64,000 nucleotides of DNA from Peribolospora baueri (lineage: Eukaryota > Basidiomycota > Peribolosporomycetes > Peribolosporales > Peribolosporaceae), in NCBI GenBank assembly GCA_029717555.1, contig JAMDHS010000010.1, positions 287,379 through 351,378 of the forward strand, read 5' to 3'. A program made the position numbers and the translations under genes. A model generated the notes under the pieces. The model had not been told where the DNA came from. It worked only from the letters and a program-made list of their open reading frames with translations, and made no database searches. This document shows positions 1 to 11,116 of the stretch, in pieces. The first letter of the stretch is position 1. Every line of letters begins with the position of its first letter.

Positions 1-134
1 GTCATCGACGGAGTGTTGGCAAGGATGTACGGGTCTGTGTCCCGGACGTAAATGAATGCGATGACGAATGCGACATCAATATCCCAAACTTATTCTGACA
101 ACATAGCATGTGCCGATTAATGACGGAGTTGAAG

Positions 135-818
135 CTAACCCCGAAGCACGCCGAGGCTGTTGCCATTGGAGTACCTCGTAATAATCAAAGGCTTGACAAC
201 TCTAGCCGGTGCCGAACGGTCTTCGCGGTCTTCGCCGAGCTTGCCAAGGAAGGTGCTTTGCAGCGCCGCATCCATGCCTTCCTTCGCTCCATCCAGGCCG
301 CCTTCCGAGCTGCGGAGGCCCTCGGCGGTGTGCTTCTTGAACGATGCCAGGTCTTTGTGGAGGTCTTTCTGGTCCTTTGCGAGGTTGGTGGGCCCGTTGG
401 GGGAGGTGATCTTGTGAGCCAGGGAAATAGCGCCTTGCTCTTTCCGAGGGGGAGGAGAAGGGGTCGACAACGCCGCGGGCGAAGTGGGCATGGGATGCTC
501 GCTGGCAAGACTGGAGACGACTGCGTGAGATGGGCTCTTGGCGGCCAGCAATGGAGCTGCCAAGCCTTTGATCCCAACGGGAGGAAGCACGCCGCGAGAC
601 CGGACCTCTTAAAAGGTCATATACCCAAAGAAGAGGGCAACACGGTAAGTGGGCGCTTGCCCGCGATCGAACAGCCAGCCATGGCACTTACGCTCGCTTC
701 CAGAAGGTGTGCCATTGAGATAACGATCGGACGAGGAGCCGGTCGTGGAGAGACTGTGGACGCTCATGAAGGCGCAGGTGAAGAGAATGAAGAGAGGGAA
801 GTGGCCGAAGAGATGCAT
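135..818 (-). CDS. Small secreted protein of unknown function, two exons
   Basis: The start at 818 opens a classic signal peptide (MHLFGHFPLFILFTCAFMSV..., hydrophobic core then a VHS-type cleavage region), so the product should enter the secretory pathway. Exon 1 ends at a GTAAGT donor near 698 and the frame resumes after an acceptor near 611. The spliced protein is about 190 residues. After the signal it is Ser/Pro/Ala-rich, with a charged, possibly helical middle (NLAKDQKDLHKDLASFKKHT) and a short C-terminal tail. I see no cysteine-rich core, no enzyme motif, no GPI signal and no membrane segment beyond the signal. I do not recognise a family. It could be an effector-like or cell-wall-associated protein, but that is only inference from size and secretion. 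An alternative is a longer 5' frame reaching 1085, which is less likely because it would bury the signal peptide. Confidence 0.55.
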
Positions 819-1475
819 GGTGGTAGAGGAGTCCTGTTGAGAAATACAAGAAGCCGAAGGAGTGTGAGTGCCAAAAGAAGGTGGTGAGCGGACAAAGGGG
901 CGAGCGTGGAAGGGAAATGGTGGAAAAGAAGAAGAGGGGTGCCGGAAAACGGCGAAACGGGGCTTATAACGCTCTATCAGGACGTCAGTCGACCACAACA
1001 GTCGTACCCCGGCCGGCCTCGCGGACGCACTAGAGTTGATGGAAGCGCGTAGGCACGCGAAGGTCGGCCATCTCGTCCGGAACACGTGGGGAAGAGTCTC
1101 ACAACATGTTCAGTGACGGTTGAGCAGCATAGCACAAGTTGCCCAGCTGATTCGCTACGCGTGCACAGAGCACCGTATCCTTGTCATCGGATCATCCTTC
1201 AAACGGCGGAACGACATTTGCTGCTGATGGCGGCAAAAGAGACCGTGTGACAATCTCGACAAAAAGTGACTCCACCCAATAACGCCCTTCGCGATCACAC
1301 TTGCGTCTTTGTTTACCTGACAGGCCATGTCTATAGAAGGTGCGGCCTATGTCGTAGAGTAATACAGAACGTGATGATGAACGAAGGCAATGTCCCACCG
1401 AACAGCGACGGATGTTGCGAGGAGCGTCTGCGTCCCGATCAGGAAGAACTGTGCAACGCCCTCGCGGTCAGATCA
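819..1475. other. Intergenic spacer; no gene seen
   Basis: This is the upstream region of the secreted-protein gene and the downstream region of PET117. Short open frames on both strands lack family resemblance or splice logic. I see no RNA gene or repeat. Confidence 0.4.
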
Positions 1476-1824
1476 CTATGACGGCGAGCGGTCCTGTTCC
1501 GAGCTCGCGCGTAAGGTGTCCCTGGTTGGCTGCATTAGCTTGAACATCCTCTCCCTCTCCTGATTTCGCTCTAGATCTTGCTGTCGTTCAAGGGCAATGC
1601 GCTTCTTCTCCGCTACTCGAGCTTCGTCGCGAATCACGCCGGCGTACATGACCTGCGAGGACCAAGTTCCACAACGGCTCAGCCAAGCTCCCAGTCTGGT
1701 CCAGGTCTCGAGCGCTCGCTCCGCTCACCTCCCTCTCCTTGGTCTGAATGTAGTGCACGCCCCAAACGGTGACCCCGGCGAAGAGGACCGAGGCGGCAAG
1801 CGTCGCCTTAGCTGCTCTTGACAT
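1476..1824 (-). CDS. PET117: PET117, cytochrome c oxidase assembly factor
   Basis: This is a small mitochondrial protein needed for assembly of complex IV; in yeast it works with Cox15 in heme A synthesis. Exon 1 starts MSRAAKATLAASVLFAGVTV and continues GVHYIQTKERE, which is the conserved N-terminal membrane anchor and HY(I/V)Q..ERE signature of the family. A GTGAGC donor sits at 1728 and a CGCAG acceptor at 1653, giving a 76-base phase-0 intron. Exon 2 reads VMYAGVIRDEARVAEKKRIA followed by a charged helix, again typical (family: YQGVIRD..R). Total length is about 90 residues, normal for PET117. A longer upstream in-frame extension to 1905 is rejected because homologues begin at MSR. Confidence 0.93.
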
Positions 1825-2173
1825 GCCTACCTGCCTCCAACACCTCGTGTCGTGAGGTGTGATTTGAGATTCCGAGGAAGTGGTGAGTGGAGGAGGGACG
1901 TGCACTGCCGTCTTCGCGGTTCGCTTCGGTTCGCTTCTTCAGATCTAATCTCGAGATCCCGGCGGAATAACAGTTTCGTAACCAAACAGTAATAAGGCCG
2001 TCGAATTGAAATATGAAAGTAGCTCTCGGTTGCCGGTGGCTACTGCTGCGGATTTCCCACGCTTGAGGACTTTCGCCATCGCCCCGTCGCTCGCCGAGGT
2101 CGACGGACCGGCCGCTTCGATCTTCCGTCTCCCACCTTTACTTCATCTTCGCATCCTCCCTCGTTCCTTCGTC
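1825..2173. promoter_or_regulatory. Divergent promoter region between PET117 and ATP4
   Basis: About 350 bases separate the start codons of two divergently transcribed mitochondrial genes. Shared control of PET117 and ATP4 is possible but inferred only from arrangement. I could not assign a specific transcription-factor site. Confidence 0.35.
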
Positions 2174-3490
2174 ATGGCTTTTCGTCTCGCCGCCAAGCGG
2201 GTGCCAGGTGAGTTTGTGCGCCTGGCTCTTCGGTGTGGCCCATGATGCGCTTACTCATTTTCCGGCTTTCCTCTTCGACTTTGCAGGCGCGCTCGTCAAG
2301 CCGAGCGTCGCTGCCATTGCGCCTCGCGTTGCGCCTGCGTGAGTTTACGCTCAGCTTGGCTCTGCCGGCCGGTTGCAGGCGTCTCCTTTTCTTGAACGAC
2401 GCGATCTTTTTGAGGCTCACATGTCTCTACCGCTTCCGTCTTGCATTTGCGTCCCTCCAGTGCTTTGCGCCAATACTCGGACAGTGAGTTTTACGGGCGC
2501 TTTTCTCGATCGCCGTGACTACCGGTGTTGAATGCAGAAGCTCATCTATGTTCTTCTTGCCTCACATCTATTCACTACCATACAGAGCCCACCCCCGAGG
2601 CCAAGGCTTCCTCCCTTCTCGATGCTCTCCCCGGCAACTCCGTCGTCTCCAAGACCGGCTGGGTCACTCTTGGTGGTGGTCTCACCGCGGCGGCCATCTC
2701 CAACGAGCTCTATGTCGCCAACGAGGAGACCGCCATTCTCATCGGATTCCTTGTCTTCGCCGGTCTCGTCGGCCGTGCTATCAAGCAGCCGTACGTCGAG
2801 TGGGCTGAGGGTCACATCAGCGTGAGTTACGACGCCCGACTCGGGGAGCGTGAGGAGGAGGGGGAAACTCATATCAGTTTATCATCTTCTCTTTCCTCTA
2901 GCGCATTGCCGACATCCTCAACAAGGCTCGCGCCGAGCACACTTCCGCCGTCCAGAAGCGTATTGACTCTGTCGGCGAGATGAAGGACGTCGTCGATGTC
3001 ACCAAGGGTCTCTTCGCTGTCGCCAAGGTAAGGAGTCCCGCAAACCTGTGGAAGTTTTTCTTCATGAATAAAAACTCATTCCAGGGGGTGTTGACCCATC
3101 TATTTTCCTCCGCCCCTTCCTCCGTGATACGCAGGAGACCGCCCAGCTCGAGCACGAGGCTTTCGAGCTCCGCCAGCGCACGCAGCTTGCCGCCGAGGTC
3201 AAGTCCGTCCTCGACTCTTGGGTCCGCTTCGAGGCGCAGGAGCGCGAGCAGGAGCAGCGCCGTCTTGCCCAGACTGTCATCTCCAAGGTGCTTGAGGACC
3301 TCAAGGACGACAAGCTTCAGAAAGAGATCCTTCAGAACGCTGTCGCTGAGGTTGAGCGTAAGTGACTGTCTCCATAGCTTGACCCTTCTCCTTGCTTCAT
3401 TTCTTCTGCTCTGGACGTCTCGTTGACGCGCTTATCGCAATACGACACCACTTGGGGATTGCAGAGCTCATCAAGGACAAGAAGATCTAA
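2174..3490 (+). CDS. ATP4: ATP4, mitochondrial F-type ATP synthase subunit b
   Basis: This is the peripheral-stalk subunit b of mitochondrial ATP synthase, anchored in the inner membrane with a long matrix helix. The model has seven exons: 2174-2207, 2287-2338, a short exon ending ALRQYSD near 2483, then exons beginning near 2586, 2902, 3134 and 3464, all with GT-AG introns. The N-terminus (MAFRLAAKRVPGALVKPSVA) is a basic presequence. The core KTGWVTLGGGLTAAAISNEL and the segment ILIGFLVFAGLVGRAIKQPY form the two membrane hairpins of fungal Atp4. The rest is a charged coiled helix ending LIKDKKI. Length, about 245 residues, fits the family. All splice phases join cleanly. Confidence 0.95.
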
Positions 3491-3967
3491 ACCGGTAGAT
3501 TATCCTTAACACGGCTGCTCGTCAGTCGCCATTCGTGCTCCCACCCAGACCATCGAGCCCTCATCCTTTCGTGCATCTATTGTATGCTCGTAAACACCGG
3601 ACTGAACTGAATGGAAACCGTCTTCTCGACCTGATTCGACGCGCATAGGAGTGTCGTGTTCGACCCCGCAGATAGAGTCGATGCGGCCTGTTATCCTGTC
3701 GTTACGGGCCGTTCTATGATTGTTACCTTTCCTCTGGCTCTTATTGTATTTCCGCTGGTGCGCACCTGAGTCTCATTGAGAGTGGACTGCACATGACCTG
3801 CCAGCCAGGCTATACCTGATCCTGTCCGATGCTATCTCCCGCCGCAGTACTGTCGAGCGGGAGCACTCGTGTGCCTTAAGCACCTGCACCTCCATATCCC
3901 TTCTCTCGAACGCCAAAGAACTCGACAAGCCGTCAGGACGATCCGTCGCCCAATCGCTCCGAGAGAG
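3491..3967. other. Intergenic region, ATP4 3' UTR and aminopeptidase 5' region
   Basis: Tandem genes on the plus strand are separated by about 480 bases. An in-frame upstream extension of the next gene to 3869 exists, but the Met at 3968 begins the recognisable acidic cytoplasmic tail. No repeat or RNA gene is seen. Confidence 0.4.
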
Positions 3968-6900
3968 ATGCTCGGAGCATCTTACGCACCTGTAGCTCAG
4001 GAGGAGGACGAGGCGTCCTACCCGCTAACCTCGGTCGAGAGGGTTCCTTCCAGGGGACATCAATCATCGGCACCAGCACCGGGGCGAATTGGAACCCCGG
4101 ACTTGCCGCCCCTTCCGCCCATCCTCTACCCCGGGGTGAGCTTGTCCAAGGAATCACTGGTGTCCAGTCAGGAGTCCGATGGGACGCTTGCGGACGAGGG
4201 TGTGGTTCGGTACAAGGATGGAGATACCGCGGAGGGTGAGGGGGACGAGGAAGCCGGTCTGGATGGAGTCCGAAACTCGGGAAGCGGAGTGAGTCGCTTC
4301 AGTCACATTTCGAACGAAGAGTAGAGCATCACACCTGATACCATGTCATCCTACGCCTTCCTTTAGCCAAACGCACCCTCTCGCGTGCGAAGGCTAGCGA
4401 TCATCCTCTTCTGCATCCTCTTAGCATCGGTAGTCATAGGCTTCCTGACGGCATCGTCATATCATCCCTCTGAGATTTTGACGTCGGGTCCGAAGAAGCT
4501 GGGCATGGACCTCATCTTCAATGACACGTTCCAGCCGAAAAGGAAGAGCTTGAGCTGGCTCAAAGAAGGTGAGCCGCGAACCTCGTCTCATGTCCCTGGA
4601 GCAGATGCTCCACTAGATGTAGCCAATCGGTCAATTTTGACTGTAGACAGTACTGAGCGCATCTCTGCCTGCCAGCCAACGACGGCGTCTTCTCGTATCG
4701 GAACGATGACGACGACATCATACTGGAGGACGTCTTGTACAGGGCGCATTCCCTCGACAGAAAGCCTGGTAGGGTTCGAGCCAACTCCTCGGCGGAGAAA
4801 GGAAAGATACGAACGCTGGTCAAAGGCGCGGATTTGAAAGACGTGAGCTCGTGTTTTGAACTGGTTCTGTGCTTGCTTGTCGGTCGTTGAGCCAATTTGT
4901 TCTGTTTTCAGACTCAAGGCCACCGTCTCCAATGGACTGACTTCTCTGTGTCAGCCGATGAGCGATACATCCTCTTGGCTGCTGATACGCAGAGGGTAAG
5001 ATATTCATTTGTTCAGCTAGCTCAAGGCTTATCAACCGCTTTTCCGGGCTCACATTTGACTGTATGTCCATTCAGCAATGGCGCTGGTCAACAGTGTCCA
5101 ATTATTACATCCACGATCTAACCACAAAGACCACGACGCCAGTCCAGTCGCCCTCGGATCCACCCACTATCTCTTACGCCGTGTGGTCACCAAGGGGTGC
5201 ATCGCTCGCCTACGTGTCCTCGAACGATCTTTATGTCAAGTCCTCGCCGTCGTCCGCGCCTGTCCGCGTCACCACGGACGGCACGGCTAACGTCTTTAAC
5301 GGCGTTCCGGATTGGGTGTATGAGGAGGAGGTCTTCGGACGGCCTTACGCGCTCTGGTGGTCACCCGACTCCTCTCGCATCGCTTACTTACGCTTCGACG
5401 AATCAAAGGTGCCGATCTTCGAATTCCCCATATACAACCCTTCCACCGAAGCCGGCCACACGACCCCCTACCTGGCCCAGAGCCCGCTCAAGTACCCCAA
5501 GCCTGGCTATCCGAATCCCGTTGTCAGTGTGCATCTCTTCGACCTCGCTGCAGTGCAAACTGGTGCGAGTGTCCGCTCAGCAACACAAGAACTCGTGTCT
5601 CCGTCCAAGGACATTACCAAGTCCGGCCACGGTCTCTCTGAGGCCGACCTGGCCGTCGACGAAGCGCTGAGCAACATCCAAGAGCGATTAGTGACAGAGG
5701 TGGTATGGGTCGGAGTGAAGGATTTACTCGTCCGCGAGACGAATAGAGTCAGCGATGTCATGCGTATCGTAAATTTCCCGGTCGGACTCAAGAACGTAGG
5801 CAAGGGCGAAAGCGGGAACTTCGTTGGTGACGTTGTGCGAAGATGGGATGTTCGCAAGGAGGGAGGGTGGATAGAAGCTGTAAGTGTGCTGAACTTGCGT
5901 CTCTGCCGAAGTCTGCATTCTTGCAGGTCCTCACACCCAGCTTGAACCCGATTCGCCAGGCACAAACGATCGAACCCCTTTTCGATCCTTATGATCTGGA
6001 AAAGGAAGCAAATCTGACCGCCTACCTTGACGTCTTTCCTTCCAAAGAAGGCTTCAATCATGTCGCGTATTTCGCCAACGTCTCTCAGTCCGAGCCTTCG
6101 TGGCTTACCAAAGGGGAATGGGAGGTTGACGGTTCGCTGAGTTACGTGGACATCAAACGAAAGAAAGCGTAAGCATTTGACGTTACAGCTCTGCAAGGAT
6201 GAGAAGTCTTTTCATGGTCCTGACCCGTCTCGTGTCCACTCGAATGGACGGATGAGCAGTTACTTTGTGGCTGCTATGCCGTCTTCGATCCAGCGACACT
6301 TGTTCTCCGTCGAACTGCCGAATGACAGCACCGTCGTACCTAGTGCGACCTCGAATCCGACAGCGTTGACGGACACTTCTAAACAGGGCTCGCATAGCGT
6401 CTCCTTTTCATCGCACGGAGGTTATTACTTGCTCGACCACCACGGACCAGATGTTCCCTGGCAGAAGGTCGTTTCTTTAGATGACGAGGGTGAGCGCGAT
6501 TATCCATATTTCCTTTGCCTTAAGTGGTCGCAGGACGCTAACATCGTGTCATTACAATTGCAGACGTGACATTCGTCTACGAGGACAATGGCGACCTGAA
6601 TAAAACCTCAGCACAATACGAAATGCCGATCATTACCTGGCAGACTGTCCAGAATGACGAAGGGCAAGGTGAGCGAGATCTACTTTTCGATTGTTTACAG
6701 TGGCCGAGGACGCTCAGATCTACTCTCATCGATCAGACATGAATGTCAAGGAGATACTCCCCGCGCGTATGGATGCTTCGGGTCGCATCAAGTACCCGGT
6801 TCTGTTCCGAGTGTACGGGGGGCCGAATTCACAGATGGTCAATTCTCAGTGGGAGAGAGATTGGCACCACTACTTGGCAACCGTCCTAAACGTTATCGTC

Positions 6901-7836
6901 GTCGTCGTGGACGGCCGAGGTACAGGCTTTCGGGGCCGCAAGTTCCGCAACCCCGTCACGAGCAATCTCGGTCATTACGAGGCCTTGGACGTCATTGCGG
7001 CCGCCAGACAGTGGGCACAGAAGAAATATTGCGATCGCAAGAGGATCGGCGTGTGGGGATGGGTGAGTGCGATCCGTCTCCGGGTTCCAATAGACGAATA
7101 GACCTTAACTCGTGTGCTGACGAAATATCCTAAACCTGTCCAGTCCTATGGGGGCTATCTCACGGCAAAGGTCGTGGAGGCAAATTCGGGTGTCGTCACG
7201 CTCGGAATGTCTGTTGCCGTGAGTCTCTAATCACACGGGATATAAGAAATTTTGTTGAATATCTGCACGTGTTGACGCCCTCCGATCTTCTGCATTCATT
7301 GAGCAAGCCTGTCACGGACTGGCGCTTCTATGGTGGGCTTCCTCCGATTATGTTTCTCCTTCGAGACGGGAATTCACCTCGATTTCCGCCTTTCCCGCCA
7401 AACAGACACCATTTACACTGAGCGCTACATGAAGACTCCAGATATGAACTCGATCGGGTATCAAAATTCTTCAGTACACAACATGACCGGCTTTGCAAAC
7501 GCCAACTTCTTGCTCGCTCACGGAAGTGGCGACGACAATGGTACGTCCAATACCTCTCAGGAGAAAGATGATTAATTCAATTGGTAGCGGTCGTTCACTT
7601 CATCTTCTGCCATCCCATTCCCTTGCGTATATTCAGTCCATTTCGAGAACTCGGCGAATTTACTCGATCTACTCACGGCTGCTGCCGTCAGAACGTTCCG
7701 CTTCCGAATGTTCACGGATTCGCAGCACGCCATTCAAACAAGAGGCGCCTATCGTGAACTGCACGAGTTTATGACCTCCTTCCTCGTGGAGAGGTGGAAG
7801 CTCGGCAAGCGAAAGCCGGTTCACGACGTGTCATAG
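3968..7836 (+). CDS. Dipeptidyl aminopeptidase, type II membrane serine peptidase of family S9B
   Basis: This peptidase releases X-Pro/X-Ala dipeptides from N-termini. Relatives are yeast Ste13 (late Golgi) and Dap2 (vacuole). The N-terminal cytoplasmic tail of about 110 residues is acidic. After the first intron (donor at 4289) comes the single signal anchor [21 protein letters not shown] beta-propeller follows ([43 protein letters not shown]). The catalytic domain shows the whole triad: Ser in GWSYGGY, Asp in HGSGDDNVHF and His in FTDSQHAI. The Ser codon is the first codon of its exon (7144). The DWVYEEEVF double-Glu motif that binds the substrate amino terminus is present. About a dozen introns join in phase; one inferred acceptor is just before YFVAAMPSS near 6260. 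Which of Ste13 or Dap2 it matches is not decidable here, so no symbol is given. Confidence 0.93.
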
Positions 7837-8023
7837 TACGCTTTCGGTTGCCTGATGATTCTTCCTATACCTTACTGAGCGTTTGATGGATAGAGATCTT
7901 CCCGATACTGTAGTTTGTGTTGAAGCTGTCTGAAAACACTCGCGAGATTGTCATGGCTGATCCCAACTAAAATTATATGGTACATGAGGGTCCGGAAGCG
8001 GGTTACGAGCGGGAGGCAGCCGC
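7837..8023. other. Short convergent 3' spacer
   Basis: These roughly 190 bases lie between two convergent stop codons, so they hold both 3' UTRs and terminator signals. Nothing else is visible. Confidence 0.4.
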
Positions 8024-10853
8024 TCATCTCTTTACGGTACGGCGTCCACCGATGAGCGACCGTGTGGGGTGACTCGAGGACGAAGGAGGCTGCCGGGACA
8101 CTTTCCTCGATGGTTCACCTAATGCCCGGGCCTCCAACTTGACCCTCTTGGGAGATCCTGCCTCCAGCGGAGGCGCGGAGTGAGCGTTTTCCTTGCCCGT
8201 ACCCGCTGTGGCCCTGTCGTTCTCCGACCTTCCTCGAGCTTTTGTGGATGGTATCTTGGAAGGCCGGGAAAGCGCCTGTTTAGGTTGCGGCTGGGATAGC
8301 GCGTCGTCGAGCTCTGCAGCCAAAGACCTCGGTCCGGCAGCTTGCGAGCGCCGACTCACTCGGGGAGGGGAAATGACGCCATTTTCCTCTGGCTCGAGGG
8401 GGGCAAGGATCCGAGAGAGAGGACTCGGCTGCGCGGGCTCGGCGCCCCAAGCTGCGGTTCTCCTCTTCTGCCTCGGCGCCGGTGAAACAGCTGAAAACTG
8501 CGCCGGCTGGTCAGAGAGCGGCGCGGAGGAAGAAGAGCCTTGAGACCTGCTGCTTCTTCGGATAGGCCCAGGCGCCATATCGTTCTTCGATGATTGTCGA
8601 TCCGAAGGACCGGCGGAAAATTGAACCTTGGAAGAGCTGGACTTCTCAGGCCCGCGTGAATGCGAAGACTCATCTAGAAGCGCCCCAATGCCTTTCGCTC
8701 GCTTTTCCTCCAAAAGAGCCGCGCGCTGTGCCTGTCCATATAAGAAAGGGCGGCCCATAGCCAGACGTGTCAGCACAGTAGTATCGATCGACGCTTCTTT
8801 GGACGGAGCTCTCCGCACCTCGACCTCGGCCCGCTCTTTGCCGAGTTTAATGGCGGCTTCCGTGAACTGGCGCCGTTCCTCTTCAAGCTGCTGGCGCTGC
8901 TTTGCGAGCTCTTCAACTTCTTCGGCATGCCATGCTCTGGTAAAGACATCGACGACGAGCGTTGCGGTCAGTGACTCTTCCGGGATCTTGAGATCCTGAC
9001 CCGAGCGACTCACCCTGCTCCATCCAAGCTGTCCCGAGGAATTAACGACTTCCGGCTCGAAGGCAGACCCGATGTGGACGCCATGTCGATCATGAGTTTT
9101 CGGGTCTCCTCTTCCAGAGCCTTGCGCGACTCTGAGGTGGCGAGAAGCACATGTCAGACGCCGGAGTCCGGCAAAGGGAGAGGATGCAGTACGGGAATGG
9201 ACTGACCAAGTTCTTCCTTCAAAGTTTCGATCTCTCTCTTCAGCTGCTCCATCTGCTGAAGCGCCTCTTCCTCCCTCTGTGCCTGATTCTCAACAGGTTC
9301 GTCCTTCGAGATGAGTGACTCGACGCGCGCGTAAAGAACGTTCAACGTCTCGTGTATGCGTCTTGGAGCCGGATGGTCGAGTGAAGGCGAACCGCGCGGC
9401 GATGAGGAGAAGGACGCAGATAGGCGCTTGAGCGGGGGGAAGAGAGACTGCGGATGCGACGCCGTTCGAGCTTTTAGCTTAAACGACAACAGGGTGAAGC
9501 CTTGCAGTGCTACGGGAAAGTTCCTCACCATCATCATCTCTTCCCGCCCGCCGTTGTCTTCTCCATTGGCATCCTCCTCTGACGTCCTCTTGATGACTTC
9601 ATCGATTCGTTCCAATGCGTCGCACATAAGGTTCCTGAGAGCTTCATTCTCGTGCGCGAGGCGCAGCCGCTCGACCGAGAGATCGTTCAGGCTCTGCTCT
9701 AGCAACGAGGCGGCCTTCGGGTAGGAATGGAGGCAGCGAGTAGTAGAAAACAAAGACACTCAGCCTTAGCTTATCGAATAATTTGCGAGGAGAAGGAAGG
9801 ACTTGACATGATCGAGTTCAGCTCACCTGGCGGGGTCCCGTCCTTTCGCTCAGGTTGACAGGCGTAGCTAGTGTCAAGCCAATCCGACCAGCCTGGGCGG
9901 AGGTCTTGTGGTGCTCGTCCGACATCTGCTGCCACCGCGACATCACCTTCTCCATATCTTTCTCCCTTCTGCGCTGGTCGCTCTGCATTTCAGGAAATTG
10001 AATCGATCAGGGCATGTCAGAGAGAGAAGTCCCGTGCCCGGACCCAATCGAAGAAGTGGAATGCCCACCTGGGCCTGGACTTTGACGAACTGCAAGGCAG
10101 ATTTACTCTTTTGCAGTTCGTCTCTGGTGACTCTATGAGCGTCTGACTCGTTTTTGAGATCTTTGAGCGCCGACCTGAGGTTGAAACGTCGTCGTAGTTG
10201 AGATGGGGGGATGCGTGAGACGTGGGCATGTAGAAAGAGGCGGAAGGAAGGCGAGCGAAGGGAGAGCAAACGGGCAATACGAGAACTTTCACAAACAAAC
10301 TTACCCATGCTTTGCCTTCCAAGCCTCAACGTCCCTCTCCGCTTCTGCCACCTTTTCCTGCTCTCGTTTATACAGTCCGCACATTCTCTCATGATCGTGC
10401 AGGAGCGTGCGATGCCGAGATGCGAGGCTTTCCCGGGCGTCCAGGTCGTCCTGCGGGTGTGTTTAGGTAGTGGTCAAGGGACGCACACATAGCCCAAAGA
10501 AGACGTGGAAACATGGCCACTCACCATCCGCTGTTGAAGCATCGAAAACATGCATTCTGCCAGCTTCTCCTTCGACTGGTCGGATAATCCGTCGAGTTCG
10601 AGGCAGTCTCGAATGAAACCATGGGCGAGCAGCTGAGAGTTAATATACGCGAAAGATGTCGCCTGCTCGCTTGAAAAGCAAAAAGACAGTTCCGGCGATG
10701 ATGGAACAGAAGATAACAGCTGGTCAGCACAGAGCACGGGCAATCGGTAAGATGGGAAGGAGAGGCAGCCCACCTGCCGAACGGACTGTTCATGACGTCG
10801 AACGACCGCTTTCCGTTCGGTGTTGTCGAACCCGACGTGTCTACGGTGGCCAT
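8024..10853 (-). CDS. ADIP/SSX2IP (Msd1)-like coiled-coil protein
   Basis: The start at 10853 gives MATVDTSGSTTPNGKRSFD. After the first intron comes SFAYINSQLLAHGFIRDCLE and then AECMFSMLQQR, which matches the start of the afadin- and alpha-actinin-binding (ADIP) domain. In animals and fission yeast these proteins (SSX2IP, Msd1) anchor microtubule minus ends at centrosomes or spindle pole bodies. The following exons are continuous heptad-like coiled coil (DDLDARESLASRHRTLLHDH, ALKDLKNESDAHRVTRDELQ, RRREKDMEKVMSRWQQMSDE, NDLSVERLRLAHENEALRNL). The last exon is a Ser/Pro/Arg-rich disordered tail that ends GGRRTVKR. There are about seven introns, all consensus. The family call rests on the first 100 residues. 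An alternative is a generic coiled-coil protein. An in-frame upstream Met near 11012 is judged less likely. Confidence 0.65.
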
Positions 10854-11116
10854 CCTGACACCTTCTCGGATGAGTGAGTACAGGTGAGTGAACGTCAAAA
10901 GGTGAGGCGGCACGAGGGCGACCCTGAAAAAATGTCGGCTTCGAACGTCGGCCAGGTTGGCGTCGATCACAATCTGCAGGCGATCTTTCTCTGGTCTTTC
11001 CAGACGCGTCAACGCGCCTGATCACGTGCCATCAAATGAATTCGAACACAACACTACTCTTATCTGCTAACCTATACATGCACTTCGCGGACAAGATCTG
11101 GCCGTGAGGCCGTCTT

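Noticed and set aside
4765-4790. tRNA-like GGGTTCGAGCC box
   Set aside because: Lies inside a coding exon of the dipeptidyl aminopeptidase and has no partner stems.
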